NCBI GenBank assembly: GCA_002496395.1
Contig: DAJQ01000012.1
Span: 1 to 21,001 of the forward strand
Reading direction: 5' to 3'
DNA length: 21,001 nt
Origin: Methanocorpusculaceae archaeon UBA456
Lineage (GTDB): Archaea; Halobacteriota; Methanomicrobia; Methanomicrobiales; Methanocorpusculaceae
Shown here: one piece after another, positions 13,140-20,274 of the stretch
Position numbering within the stretch: the stretch's first letter is position 1
Layout: the number at the start of each line of letters is the position of its first letter
Translations under genes and position numbers: made by a program
The notes under the pieces: model-generated
The model's database searches: none
Told to the model about the DNA's origin: nothing
Seen by the model: only the letters and a program-made list of their open reading frames with translations

Positions 13140-14935
13140 TCGACATTCCTCCGGCATTTCTTTTCCTCATCGGCCTCCTCCTCGTTCCTATCCTGAGAGG
13201 AGCTGCACGGAAGTGCTGGACGGTTCTCCTTGGCGCAGCAGGGCTTCTGATGGTGGTTCTGATCGGCTCTGGCTCCCCCGATCTGGTGGTGGCGTTCATC
13301 CCCGGTATCGAGACGATCCTCCTGACAACTGATCCCCTGCGACAGCTTGCGGGAACCATCTTTGCAACGGCAGGGCTCCTTGTTATCATCTATGCATCAT
13401 ACCGCGATCTCCCCCGGATAGAAACGATCGGCATCCTCGCGTCAGTTGCTGCGGCACTCGGAATCGTCTATGCAGGCGATTTAATAACTGTCTTCATCTT
13501 CTGGGAGCTTCTGGCACTTGCCTCCCTTGCAATCATCTGGTCGTCAAAAGACCCTGACTCACCTGGTGCCGGGTACCGGTACCTCCTCTTCCATATCTTC
13601 GGCGGTGCCTGTCTCCTTGGGGGAGTCGTCTATACGATTGCTACAACCGGGACCGCGGTAATCGGAGCAGTCGGGGATGGCATCGGTTTCCTCCTCCTCT
13701 TCATCGGGATCGGTGTCAATGCCGCATTTATTCCCCTCCATACCTGGGTCCCCGATGCGTATCCAAGGGCTTCAGTCGTCGGCTCGGTTGCCCTCTGTAT
13801 CTTCACAACAAAGGCTGCGGTCTTCCTCCTTGCAGCGATTGGTGGGTGGGGGACTGCGGTTGCATATATGGGAGGAGCAATGGCACTCTATGGTGCCGTC
13901 TACGCCCTTATGCAGGATGATATCCGGCGTCTCCTCTCGTACTCGATCATCAGCCAGGGCGGCTATATGATTGCCGCAATCGGGGTGGGTACGGTTGCCG
14001 GGATCGATGCGGGACTCGCACATCTTGTCAATGATATCCTCTTCAAGTCGCTCCTCTTCATGGCAGCCGGTGCTGTGATCCTGAGGACGGGTACAGGCCG
14101 CCTCTCGGAACTTGGTGGTCTCTCAAGGACGATGCCAAAAACAACACTCTGTGCGGTGATTGGCGGTCTTGCCCTTGCCGGTGTGCCGGGGCTGAACGGT
14201 GCTGTCAGCAAGGGGATGGTGATCGAGGCAGCAGAAGCGGTGCCATACCTCGCTCCCCTTCTCATGATCTCAGCTGTCATCACCGTCATCTATGTTGTCC
14301 GTCTCCTCTATCTCGGCTTCTTCAGGCCGGCCACCGGGACGAAGGAAGGGCGGCTTCCGGAGGATGCCCCCACCCTGATGATGATTGCAATGGGTGCAAC
14401 CGCTCTCCTTTGTATCGTAATCGGGCTCTACCCGTCTCTCCTGACCAGTCTGCTACCCGGGATGACTGCCGCCCATCCGTTTGCTCCCTCACATCTCTTT
14501 GAATCAGCCCTGATCTTTGCTGCTGCCGGAGTTCTCCTGCTGATTCTTGCGCCGCTCAGAAGGCCGTGGCATGGAGTGGAAACAGATATCGACTCACTTT
14601 ATATCCATGCAGGGAGATTCGTTGTATGGATTGCCAAAAACCCGCTTGTTCATGGGGCTGATCTGATCGGAACCTGCCTTCAGCGTATCGTCTCCACACT
14701 CAGAATCATCTCTGCAAACCCACCGGTTGCCTGCCAGATCGGCCTTCGGAGCATTGCACTGCCCGGCGTCCGGATATTCTCCGATCCATCAAAAACAAGG
14801 GCTTATGAAGAGCGGCTTTCCCTTATGAAGAATCAATACCCGGACGAACAGATCTCGATCTGGGGTGGCGGTTATGGGATCATCTTCATCAGTATTATCG
14901 CGTTTCTGTATTTCCTCTTCGATCTGATAAAATAG
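13136..14935 (+). CDS. Third antiporter-type subunit, long form with C-terminal extension
   Basis: 599 residues. The core (about 1-490) is of the MrpD/NuoN type: TM5 E124 (FIFWELLAL), discontinuous-helix motif QDDIRRLLSYSIISQGGYM, TM8 K226 (FTTKAAVF), K304 (ILFKSLLFM). At the TM7 position where relatives have Lys, it has N195 (GVNAAFIPLHTWVPDAY). After the core a region of about 110 residues (HVGAETDIDSLY-like start near 480, WIAKNPLVHGADLIG) contains amphipathic helices and ends in a final membrane helix (YGIIFISIIAFLYFLFDLI). It recalls the lateral helix of NuoL, though similarity in sequence is not shown. Close paralogue of the gene at 16593. Last gene of the operon; ATGA overlap with its upstream neighbour. 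Confidence 0.93.
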   Translation: MIDIPPAFLFLIGLLLVPILRGAARKCWTVLLGAAGLLMVVLIGSGSPDLVVAFIPGIETILLTTDPLRQLAGTIFATAGLLVIIYASYRDLPRIETIGILASVAAALGIVYAGDLITVFIFWELLALASLAIIWSSKDPDSPGAGYRYLLFHIFGGACLLGGVVYTIATTGTAVIGAVGDGIGFLLLFIGIGVNAAFIPLHTWVPDAYPRASVVGSVALCIFTTKAAVFLLAAIGGWGTAVAYMGGAMALYGAVYALMQDDIRRLLSYSIISQGGYMIAAIGVGTVAGIDAGLAHLVNDILFKSLLFMAAGAVILRTGTGRLSELGGLSRTMPKTTLCAVIGGLALAGVPGLNGAVSKGMVIEAAEAVPYLAPLLMISAVITVIYVVRLLYLGFFRPATGTKEGRLPEDAPTLMMIAMGATALLCIVIGLYPSLLTSLLPGMTAAHPFAPSHLFESALIFAAAGVLLLILAPLRRPWHGVETDIDSLYIHAGRFVVWIAKNPLVHGADLIGTCLQRIVSTLRIISANPPVACQIGLRSIALPGVRIFSDPSKTRAYEERLSLMKNQYPDEQISIWGGGYGIIFISIIAFLYFLFDLIK

Positions 14936-14945
14936 GGGGAGAGGA

Positions 14946-14963
14946 AACCTTTTTTGGTTATTT
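14946..14963. terminator. T-run between the Mrp operon and the convergent radical SAM gene
   Basis: AACC-TTTTTT-GGTT (14946-14959) has a weak 4-bp stem around six T residues, then TTATTTT. It lies 11 bases after the Mrp operon stop and would end rightward transcription. It runs into the last codons of the leftward gene. Confidence 0.45.
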
Positions 14964-16100
14964 TGAGACGATCTTCTGCACAAGCGCCATGACACCCGGT
15001 TTTGCCCGCTGTCTCCGCCGGGCGCTCACAGGGGTTGTCTCAAACATCTCCCGGTTCATCCGGTCGTTGATCTCTTCAAAGATCCGCTTATATGCGGTGC
15101 AGTGGGGATCAACCCCCTCTATCCGCCCCTCAGTCGGGGCAATCGCATTATACGGACACCCGCCCCGGCAGTACCGGATGTGGGCACAGTCACCGCATGC
15201 GGAATCGACATAGGTTTTGTACTCCTGCATCAGCTTCCAGGGCTTTGACTCTGCCAGCTCCTCAAGGGAGGGGCAGTCAGCAACATTCCCCATCAGATAC
15301 TCCGGCATCCCGACAAACCGGTAACAGGGATAGATCCCGCCGTCCGGGCCGATTGCAAAGGTGTTTGCCATACAGTCGACATAGGTGCAGACCGTTCCAT
15401 GTCTCGTGAAGACGCACTTGACGAGATCATTGATATTCATCACTTCAGAGCGATCAATGTTCTCAAGGTACCGGTCAAGCAAAAAGACGAGGAGCTCTCC
15501 ATACTCTTCGGGTGGGAGTGCCCAGTCCTGCGGGGAATCGTCACGGAGCGAGGGGAGAGCGGGATGGAGCTTCATCGGAAAACCTTTCTCCATAAAGAAG
15601 TTGAAGATCTTCTCCCTGTGCTGGACTGACTTATTCGTGAAGGTGCAGATGAAGCGAACCGTCAAACCATGTGACTTCGCAATCTCATACCCCGCCATCG
15701 TCTTTTCATAGTACCCGTCTCCTCTCTGCGGATCATTTATCTCCCGAGGCCCGTCGATAGATGATCCAATCGGGACATGATATGCGGCAAGAGCGTCTGC
15801 AATCTCCGGTGTCATCCTCCAGAGATTGGACTGGAGCGCAAAATCAGGAGTGAGTTCGGCAAGCCCCTCGGCAAGGATTGGGAGTGCCTGCCGGTAGAAT
15901 TCAGCACCGGCAAGGAGTGGCTCACCGCCATGAAAGGTGAAGGTGACGGGATCGGTCCTGAAACTCTTCAGCCACCTGACGATATCATGGATCGTCCCGA
16001 TGGACATGACTGGCGATCCCTCCTCGGAACTCCAGCAGTAGGCACAGTTGCCCGGACACCCGAGGGTTGGTATGATCATCACGTGGAACGGATTCTTCAT
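14958..16100 (-). CDS. Radical SAM/SPASM protein, putative peptide- or protein-modifying
   Basis: 380 residues. The radical SAM cluster CxxxCxxC is at C15, C19 and C22 (GCPGNCAYCW), followed by FHGGEPLLAG (57-66) for SAM binding. The C-terminal SPASM region holds further cysteines for auxiliary [4Fe-4S] clusters: C238, C243, C259 (GGIYPCYRF), C302, C305, C311, C315 (CGDCAHIRYCRGGCPYN) and C334. This is the layout of anaerobic sulfatase-maturating enzymes and of RiPP-modifying enzymes. I recall a methanogen family defined around Mhun_1560 (TIGR04083) that it may belong to; this needs a search. No sulfatase is visible. The start MKNPFHVMIIPTLGCPGNC is normal, but no ribosome binding site is evident. 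A basic tail (RRRQRAKPGV) ends the protein. It lies between two paralogous antiporter genes. Confidence 0.9.
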   Translation of the reverse strand: MKNPFHVMIIPTLGCPGNCAYCWSSEEGSPVMSIGTIHDIVRWLKSFRTDPVTFTFHGGEPLLAGAEFYRQALPILAEGLAELTPDFALQSNLWRMTPEIADALAAYHVPIGSSIDGPREINDPQRGDGYYEKTMAGYEIAKSHGLTVRFICTFTNKSVQHREKIFNFFMEKGFPMKLHPALPSLRDDSPQDWALPPEEYGELLVFLLDRYLENIDRSEVMNINDLVKCVFTRHGTVCTYVDCMANTFAIGPDGGIYPCYRFVGMPEYLMGNVADCPSLEELAESKPWKLMQEYKTYVDSACGDCAHIRYCRGGCPYNAIAPTEGRIEGVDPHCTAYKRIFEEINDRMNREMFETTPVSARRRQRAKPGVMALVQKIVSK

Positions 16101-16139
16101 CGTATTTCAGTAGTTGGTCATCCATACAGTTCCTTAATG

Positions 16140-16232
16140 CTATTCATTCGTGCAGCGCCCCTCTTCCAGGAAAAAACGGTTTGAGTATTCTGGAAATGAG
16201 AAATAATGTCTCCAATGAGCGATCAGTGCCAT
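16140..16232 (-). CDS. Speculative 30-residue peptide upstream of the radical SAM gene
   Basis: Reading leftward, an ATG at 16232 opens 30 codons rich in aromatic residues: MALIAHWRHYFSFPEYSNR, then FFLEEGRCTNE, with one Cys. A TATA-like AGTTTAAC lies about 26 bases upstream, so a leaderless transcript is possible. There is no ribosome binding site. It is in the place expected of a precursor peptide for the downstream radical SAM enzyme, but a 30-codon frame can arise by chance. Confidence 0.2.
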   Translation of the reverse strand: MALIAHWRHYFSFPEYSNRFFLEEGRCTNE

Positions 16233-16446
16233 ATATGGCGTTCTTTCATCAGGTTAAACTTATTATCTGTCAGGTAGATGTTTCATCATGAGTCTCTCAC
16301 TGATCATGCATCGAATTGATAGAGACATAATCACAGCATATCGTCTGCCTCTCTTCTCTCCTGACGATAGATGATGCCGGCAGGTGCTGCATGAGGATCT
16401 GACAACGATCCACGATGCCGCTTATCCGGTTATAATCCACAACCTT

Positions 16447-16465
16447 CTCACTCTCAATGAGTGAG
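16447..16465. promoter_or_regulatory. Hairpin/inverted repeat upstream of the fourth antiporter gene
   Basis: CTCACTC and GAGTGAG form a perfect 7-bp inverted repeat with loop TCAAT. It directly precedes a TATA-like GGTTTATGT (16465-16473), the placement expected for an operator. Confidence 0.4.
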
Positions 16466-16515
16466 GTTTATGTACGATCAAGGTCGTTTCCCGGCTGAAG
16501 TAAAGGACTGATACC

Positions 16516-16596
16516 ATGACACGAGCTATCCATGAGAAGATGAGGCCCCCCCTGCCGGAGCGGATGCTCTCACGCGTCAGGAGGGAGCACCCATGA
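16516..16596 (+). CDS. 26-codon leader ORF coupled to the fourth antiporter gene
   Basis: ATG at 16516, preceded by AAAGGA (16503-16507 region) about eight bases upstream, opens 26 codons ending in TGA at 16594-16596. The stop overlaps the next ATG as ATGA, the same device that joins genes throughout the Mrp operon. The peptide is basic (MTRAIHEKMRPPLPER, then MLSRVRREHP), with no Cys and no membrane helix. It may serve only to deliver ribosomes to the antiporter gene. The frame is closed upstream by TAA at 16501, so it is not the tail of a longer gene in the present sequence. Confidence 0.4.
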   Translation: MTRAIHEKMRPPLPERMLSRVRREHP

Positions 16597-18371
16597 TCGC
16601 TCTTCCTCCCTTCCTCATCTATATCATTGGTGCCGCTCTTCTTCCCCTCCTCCCAAAGAGGGTGCGGCATGAGTGGATGCTCCTTGTCGCAATAGCAGGG
16701 CTTGCCGCAATCAGTCTCCAGGAATATGGTATGGAGGTGCCTGTCCTTCAGCTTCTCCCCGGCATGGAACTCTCCCTCCTCTCAGTTGACGGGCTCTCAC
16801 GGGTTGTCGGGTACATCTTTGCAGGTATCAGTGTCCTTGCCATCATCTATTCGAGCCAGGAGGAGCGTATCTCCCACCAGATGGCACTCCTCGTACAGAT
16901 CGCCTCAGGTATGGGTATCGTCTATGCAGGCGATTTCATCACCCTCTTCATCTTCTGGGAACTGCTTGCCCTCTCCTCGCTTGCCCTCATCTGGCATGGA
17001 TATGAGGGGTCGCAGGGTGCGGGGTATCGGTATGCCCTGATGCATATCCTCGGTGGTGTCTTCCTCCTTGCAGCAATAGCCGTTCAGTTTGCTGAAACCG
17101 GCTCGCTTCAGATCGGCCCTGCTGCCCCTGGCACAGCCGCACTCCTCTTCATCATCGGGATCGGCATGAACGCCGCGATCATCCCGCTCCATGCCTGGCT
17201 CCCCGAGTCGTATTCAAAGGCCTCGATTGTGGGGTCGGTCATCCTCTGCATCTTCACAACCAAGGCGGCGGTGTACCTGCTGGCACGCACCCTCCCCGGC
17301 TCCGAGGCGCTGATGTACCTGGGAGCGATCATGGTCGTCTATGGCCTCGTCTTTGCCATCCTCCAGGATGATATGCGGATGCTCCTCTCATACCATGTGA
17401 TCAGCCAGGTGGGGTACATGGTCGCTGCTGTAGGTATCGGCACCACACTCGCTTTGAACGGGGGAATTGCCCATCTCTTCAATCATATTCTCTACAAGGC
17501 CCTCCTCTTCATGGTGGTGGGTGCGATCATCTATCAGACCGGCAGACACCGCCTCTCTGAGCTCGGCGGCCTTGGGAAGTATATGCCGATCACCTTCTAT
17601 GTCTCCCTGATCGCCTCAGCTGCCATTGCAGGGGTACCGGGCTTCAACGGCTATGTCAGCAAGGAGATGATCGTCGGAGCGGCTGCCGAGAGCGGTCTTT
17701 TAACCCTCGAGCTCCTCCTCCTCATTGGATCGATCGGTACCTTCCTCTCCTTTGTGAAACTGAACTACTCTGCGTTCATTAAGGAGAAGCTGGATCTGGT
17801 CACAAGCGACCCTCCGGTTCCGATGCTCATTGCGATGGTGATGACCGCATCTGCCTGTATCATCTATGGTGTCTATCCATGGATCCTCTTCTCGATCCTC
17901 CCCTATCCCGTCACTCACGACATCTTCAGCATCTCGCATATCCTGGAGATGATCATCATCTTTGCCGCAGTGCTGCTGAACCTCTGGGTAGTGAGGAGCA
18001 TGATTCAAAAACCTACCTATATTCCCCCTGACATGATGGATCTCTATCGTGCCGGAGGCCGGGCTGTCCTCTCATTCTCTCATACGACACTTCACCCCAT
18101 ATCGGGTAGGATCTCGAACTCTCTTGACCGGTGTGTGAAGGGAGGTTCATGGTTTACAAAAAATCCGCTTATGGCGGCGTATATCCTTTCACATGCGGTA
18201 ATGGTATTTCTTTCATTCAATCCTGCCTCACGGAGAGAGAAGGAGATCCGCCTCTCTACTCTTATCAATATGTATCCATACGCAGCCCGGCAATATTCCA
18301 ATGCAGCATATGGCATCTTCCTTGCATCAGCGATTGCTTTTGCCTACTTTATCATGGTTTTTTTCATATGA
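16593..18371 (+). CDS. Fourth antiporter-type subunit, paralogue of the 13136 gene
   Basis: 592 residues, colinear with the 599-residue subunit at 13136 from the first residues (MIALPPFLIYIIG versus MIDIPPAFLFLIG) to the last helix. Shared blocks include GIVYAGDFITLFIFWELLALSS, GAGYRY, SIVGSVILCIFTTKAAVYLLA and HRLSELGGL. TM5 E123 and TM8 K224 are present, and TM7 again has Asn (N193, GMNAAIIPLHAWLPESY). The C-terminal extension after about residue 480 differs more between the two but again ends in a membrane helix. A very strong site, AGGAGGGAG (16579-16587), precedes the ATG. The gene is outside the main operon and has its own upstream region, so it may be regulated separately. Confidence 0.92.
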   Translation: MIALPPFLIYIIGAALLPLLPKRVRHEWMLLVAIAGLAAISLQEYGMEVPVLQLLPGMELSLLSVDGLSRVVGYIFAGISVLAIIYSSQEERISHQMALLVQIASGMGIVYAGDFITLFIFWELLALSSLALIWHGYEGSQGAGYRYALMHILGGVFLLAAIAVQFAETGSLQIGPAAPGTAALLFIIGIGMNAAIIPLHAWLPESYSKASIVGSVILCIFTTKAAVYLLARTLPGSEALMYLGAIMVVYGLVFAILQDDMRMLLSYHVISQVGYMVAAVGIGTTLALNGGIAHLFNHILYKALLFMVVGAIIYQTGRHRLSELGGLGKYMPITFYVSLIASAAIAGVPGFNGYVSKEMIVGAAAESGLLTLELLLLIGSIGTFLSFVKLNYSAFIKEKLDLVTSDPPVPMLIAMVMTASACIIYGVYPWILFSILPYPVTHDIFSISHILEMIIIFAAVLLNLWVVRSMIQKPTYIPPDMMDLYRAGGRAVLSFSHTTLHPISGRISNSLDRCVKGGSWFTKNPLMAAYILSHAVMVFLSFNPASRREKEIRLSTLINMYPYAARQYSNAAYGIFLASAIAFAYFIMVFFI

Positions 18372-18384
18372 TCCCAGAAGCGAT

Positions 18385-18393
18385 CATTTATTC
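18385..18393 (+). promoter_or_regulatory. Possible TATA element of the 18422 gene
   Basis: CATTTATTC is centred about 33 bases before the ATG at 18422 and would give a very short leader. There is no ribosome binding site. Read-through from the antiporter gene, which ends 51 bases upstream, is equally possible. Confidence 0.3.
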
Positions 18394-18421
18394 CCTCTGA
18401 TTACAGAAGTATTGAAAAGCC

Positions 18422-18841
18422 ATGACAGAATCCTCCGGAGATACAGAACCATTGAATAAATACCACCGGATCGTCGGGAATTCGGTTGGAGAGAAGTGCA
18501 AAACCCTTGGTGTTATCCCTGGAGAGCTGGTGCCGCTCTCCAGGCTGAAGACTATCCATGAACAGTACGGAATCGCGGTATATCTCTTCTTTGATGAAAG
18601 GATAGCCCACTCTTCAACAATGCAGGATGATATCACCGACTTTTCTATACTCCCACCAAAAGCACGCCCTTACCTTGAGATTGAACAGTTTTACATGGTT
18701 ATTGAAGAAGAGGGGCTGATTCTCCTTGAAGATGATATGGTCTCAGCTGAGATTATCACTGTCGGTAAACTGGAATGCGCATCATGTGCCGGGGTCCGCT
18801 ATGATCCCTATATAAGGGCTCTGCTTCCTCCAAATGAATAA
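18422..18841 (+). CDS. Unrecognised small protein with CxxC near the C-terminus
   Basis: 139 residues, soluble; family not recognised. Three cysteines: C26, and C119 and C122 in KLECASCAGVRYDPY. The body is acidic (ITDFSILPPKARPYLEIEQ; a run of Glu in MVIEEEGLILLEDD), with a predicted mix of strands and helices and no membrane segment. The C-terminal CxxC could bind metal or be redox active. The next gene, also cysteine-rich, starts 11 bases downstream, so the two are probably cotranscribed. Neither start has a clear ribosome binding site. Confidence 0.8.
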   Translation: MTESSGDTEPLNKYHRIVGNSVGEKCKTLGVIPGELVPLSRLKTIHEQYGIAVYLFFDERIAHSSTMQDDITDFSILPPKARPYLEIEQFYMVIEEEGLILLEDDMVSAEIITVGKLECASCAGVRYDPYIRALLPPNE

Positions 18842-18852
18842 ATAATTGAACG

Positions 18853-19581
18853 ATGAGCCGAAGCGATCCTGTTCATAACCGCATTCTCTCGCTTGGAGAA
18901 GAAGAAGCAGCCCTGCTCTCATATCCGGAAGAAACGCTTGTTGGAATCATACGTGATGTCGGATTTGCCTGTGACGGCTGCGGCCGGTGCTGCACCGCAT
19001 CCTACAATGGGCATGTCTTCCTTCTTGATCGTGATCTCCCATATCTCCAAAACAACCATCCTGAAACTCTCATTCCTGCACCGGATTTTGAATATGCCGA
19101 TCAGCATGGCACCCTGTATGTCTCCGGGTACGCACTCAGGGTGCAGGAAGGCGGGAGATGCGTCTTCCTGACGAGAGAGAACAGGTGCAGAATCTATGAG
19201 AACCGCTTCTCGATCTGCCGCATCTACCCCTATATGCTCCACCGGGAACCTGATGATGAGGGAATTGTGGACTGGCGGCAGATTGCGGGGGTTGGCGATC
19301 ATGGCGAGTATCATCTGCCTATTGATGAGGGTGAGGCAGCAACGATTGCAGAGGAAGTAAAGAACTATGAGCTTGCTTTTATACGGCATCAGATTGGATT
19401 CTGGGAAGCGATTGCCCGTTCTTTTGATGAGCAGAACCTCCGGCATGTCAGGAAGATCTATGATCAGGCACTCCGGCGCTTCCGGAAGGGTGAGCCGGTT
19501 AAGGTAATGGTCTATACTGGTGGATCATTTGAAGAGCATATTGTTGGAATTGAGGAGTACCGCGGTTTTTCGTCCCCATAA
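18853..19581 (+). CDS. CxxCxxCC (YkgJ-type) metal/Fe-S cluster protein
   Basis: 242 residues, soluble. The family signature is complete: C40, C43, C46 and C47 in FACDGCGRCCTAS, then C103 (GGRCVFL), C112 (NRCRIYENR) and C122 (FSICRIYPYM). Proteins of this type (Pfam PF03692) bind zinc or an iron-sulfur cluster through these cysteines; their roles are mostly unknown. The C-terminal half (150-235) lacks cysteines and looks helical (EEVKNYELAFIRHQIGFWE), possibly an added domain. It follows the unrecognised CxxC protein by 11 bases, a pairing that may mean they work together. Confidence 0.88.
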   Translation: MSRSDPVHNRILSLGEEEAALLSYPEETLVGIIRDVGFACDGCGRCCTASYNGHVFLLDRDLPYLQNNHPETLIPAPDFEYADQHGTLYVSGYALRVQEGGRCVFLTRENRCRIYENRFSICRIYPYMLHREPDDEGIVDWRQIAGVGDHGEYHLPIDEGEAATIAEEVKNYELAFIRHQIGFWEAIARSFDEQNLRHVRKIYDQALRRFRKGEPVKVMVYTGGSFEEHIVGIEEYRGFSSP

Positions 19582-19603
19582 CACATTCACCCCATGGAAA
19601 GGG

Positions 19604-19612
19604 TATTTATAG
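19604..19612 (+). promoter_or_regulatory. TATA-type promoter of the Yip1-like gene
   Basis: TATTTATAG, preceded by AAAGGG, is centred 26 bases before the GTG at 19634. This spacing puts the transcript start at or next to the start codon, a leaderless arrangement. Confidence 0.55.
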
Positions 19613-19633
19613 AGGACTGCCATTTCATTATAT

Positions 19634-20218
19634 GTGTCACTTCCCTTCATTGAGACATTCCGCGGAATGATCACATCTCCCGGCGAAACGATTCAAAGAA
19701 GCAGATCGGGAACGCTTGGCGACTCGATCATCTACTTTCTGCTTGTCATGATCGTTTATTCCGTGCTTTTCACTGCAATTGCCCTTCTCATCGTGCCGGT
19801 TAGCCCGATGCCCTTCTCACCGGGAGCCGATATCGCTGCCGCTATCAGTTTTATCCTCGCAATTGTCATCTTCGGGACGATATCGCTTCTGATTGTGGGT
19901 GCAATCATCCATATCTGTGCGAAGATCGTCGGCGGCAAAGGCGACTATACCGCAACGGTGCGTGCATGTGCACTCGCACCAACACCGATTGCTGCGATAG
20001 GTTGGATCCCGATCATCAACCTCCTCGCAGTAATATGGATTTTCATCCTGTTTGTGATGGGTATCCGGGACTACCATGGAATCTCAACGATCCGGGCGGT
20101 TATTGCGGTACTCCTGCCGGTCATTGTCCTGGTTATCCTGGCAGTGCTCGGGCTCATGTTCTTTATGATCGATCCGGCAAGCGTGACGGTTACGGAGATG
20201 CTGTCGGTCACCTTCTAA
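19634..20218 (+). CDS. Yip1-like integral membrane protein
   Basis: 194 residues with four to five membrane helices (about 33-55, 69-94, 113-143 probably as two, 153-179). The N-terminus SLPFIETFRGMITSPGETI is typical of archaeal and bacterial proteins of the Yip1 superfamily (PF04893), where a cytoplasmic helix with SP precedes the first membrane segment. A glycine-rich loop, GGKGDYTATVRACALAPTP, between helices 2 and 3 also fits. Function in prokaryotes is not established. It starts at GTG; an ATG two bases upstream is out of frame. Promoter spacing suggests its own leaderless transcript. Confidence 0.8.
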   Translation: MSLPFIETFRGMITSPGETIQRSRSGTLGDSIIYFLLVMIVYSVLFTAIALLIVPVSPMPFSPGADIAAAISFILAIVIFGTISLLIVGAIIHICAKIVGGKGDYTATVRACALAPTPIAAIGWIPIINLLAVIWIFILFVMGIRDYHGISTIRAVIAVLLPVIVLVILAVLGLMFFMIDPASVTVTEMLSVTF

Positions 20219-20274
20219 ATATCCACCTCTTTTCAATAGATACGCAGAAATAGACCAAAAAGAGAATTGTATCC

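Larger units (their letters stand above)
16101..16515. other. Gene-poor gap between the radical SAM gene and the fourth antiporter gene
   Basis: No gene of normal size is convincing. Small possibilities are a 30-codon leftward ORF (16140-16232) ending 39 bases before the radical SAM start and a 28-codon rightward ORF (16288-16374). There is a short palindrome CCATATATGG (16229-16238), several AT-rich TATA-like blocks (16256 leftward, 16430 and 16466 rightward) and a 7-bp hairpin at 16447-16465. It reads like promoter DNA for both flanking genes, possibly with a short peptide gene. Confidence 0.55.

Noticed and set aside
15777..16184. 135-codon plus-strand frame at the start of the radical SAM gene
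   Set aside because: Most of it is antisense to the radical SAM domain, and the part beyond shows no family pattern.
16288..16374. 28-codon rightward frame in the gap before the fourth antiporter gene
   Set aside because: No ribosome binding site, no promoter at suitable spacing and no composition signal; not distinguishable from chance.
16422..16670. 82-codon minus-strand frame upstream of the fourth antiporter gene
   Set aside because: About one third is antisense to that gene's start; there is no ribosome binding site and no recognisable motif. It also overlaps the leader ORF and strong ribosome site on the other strand.
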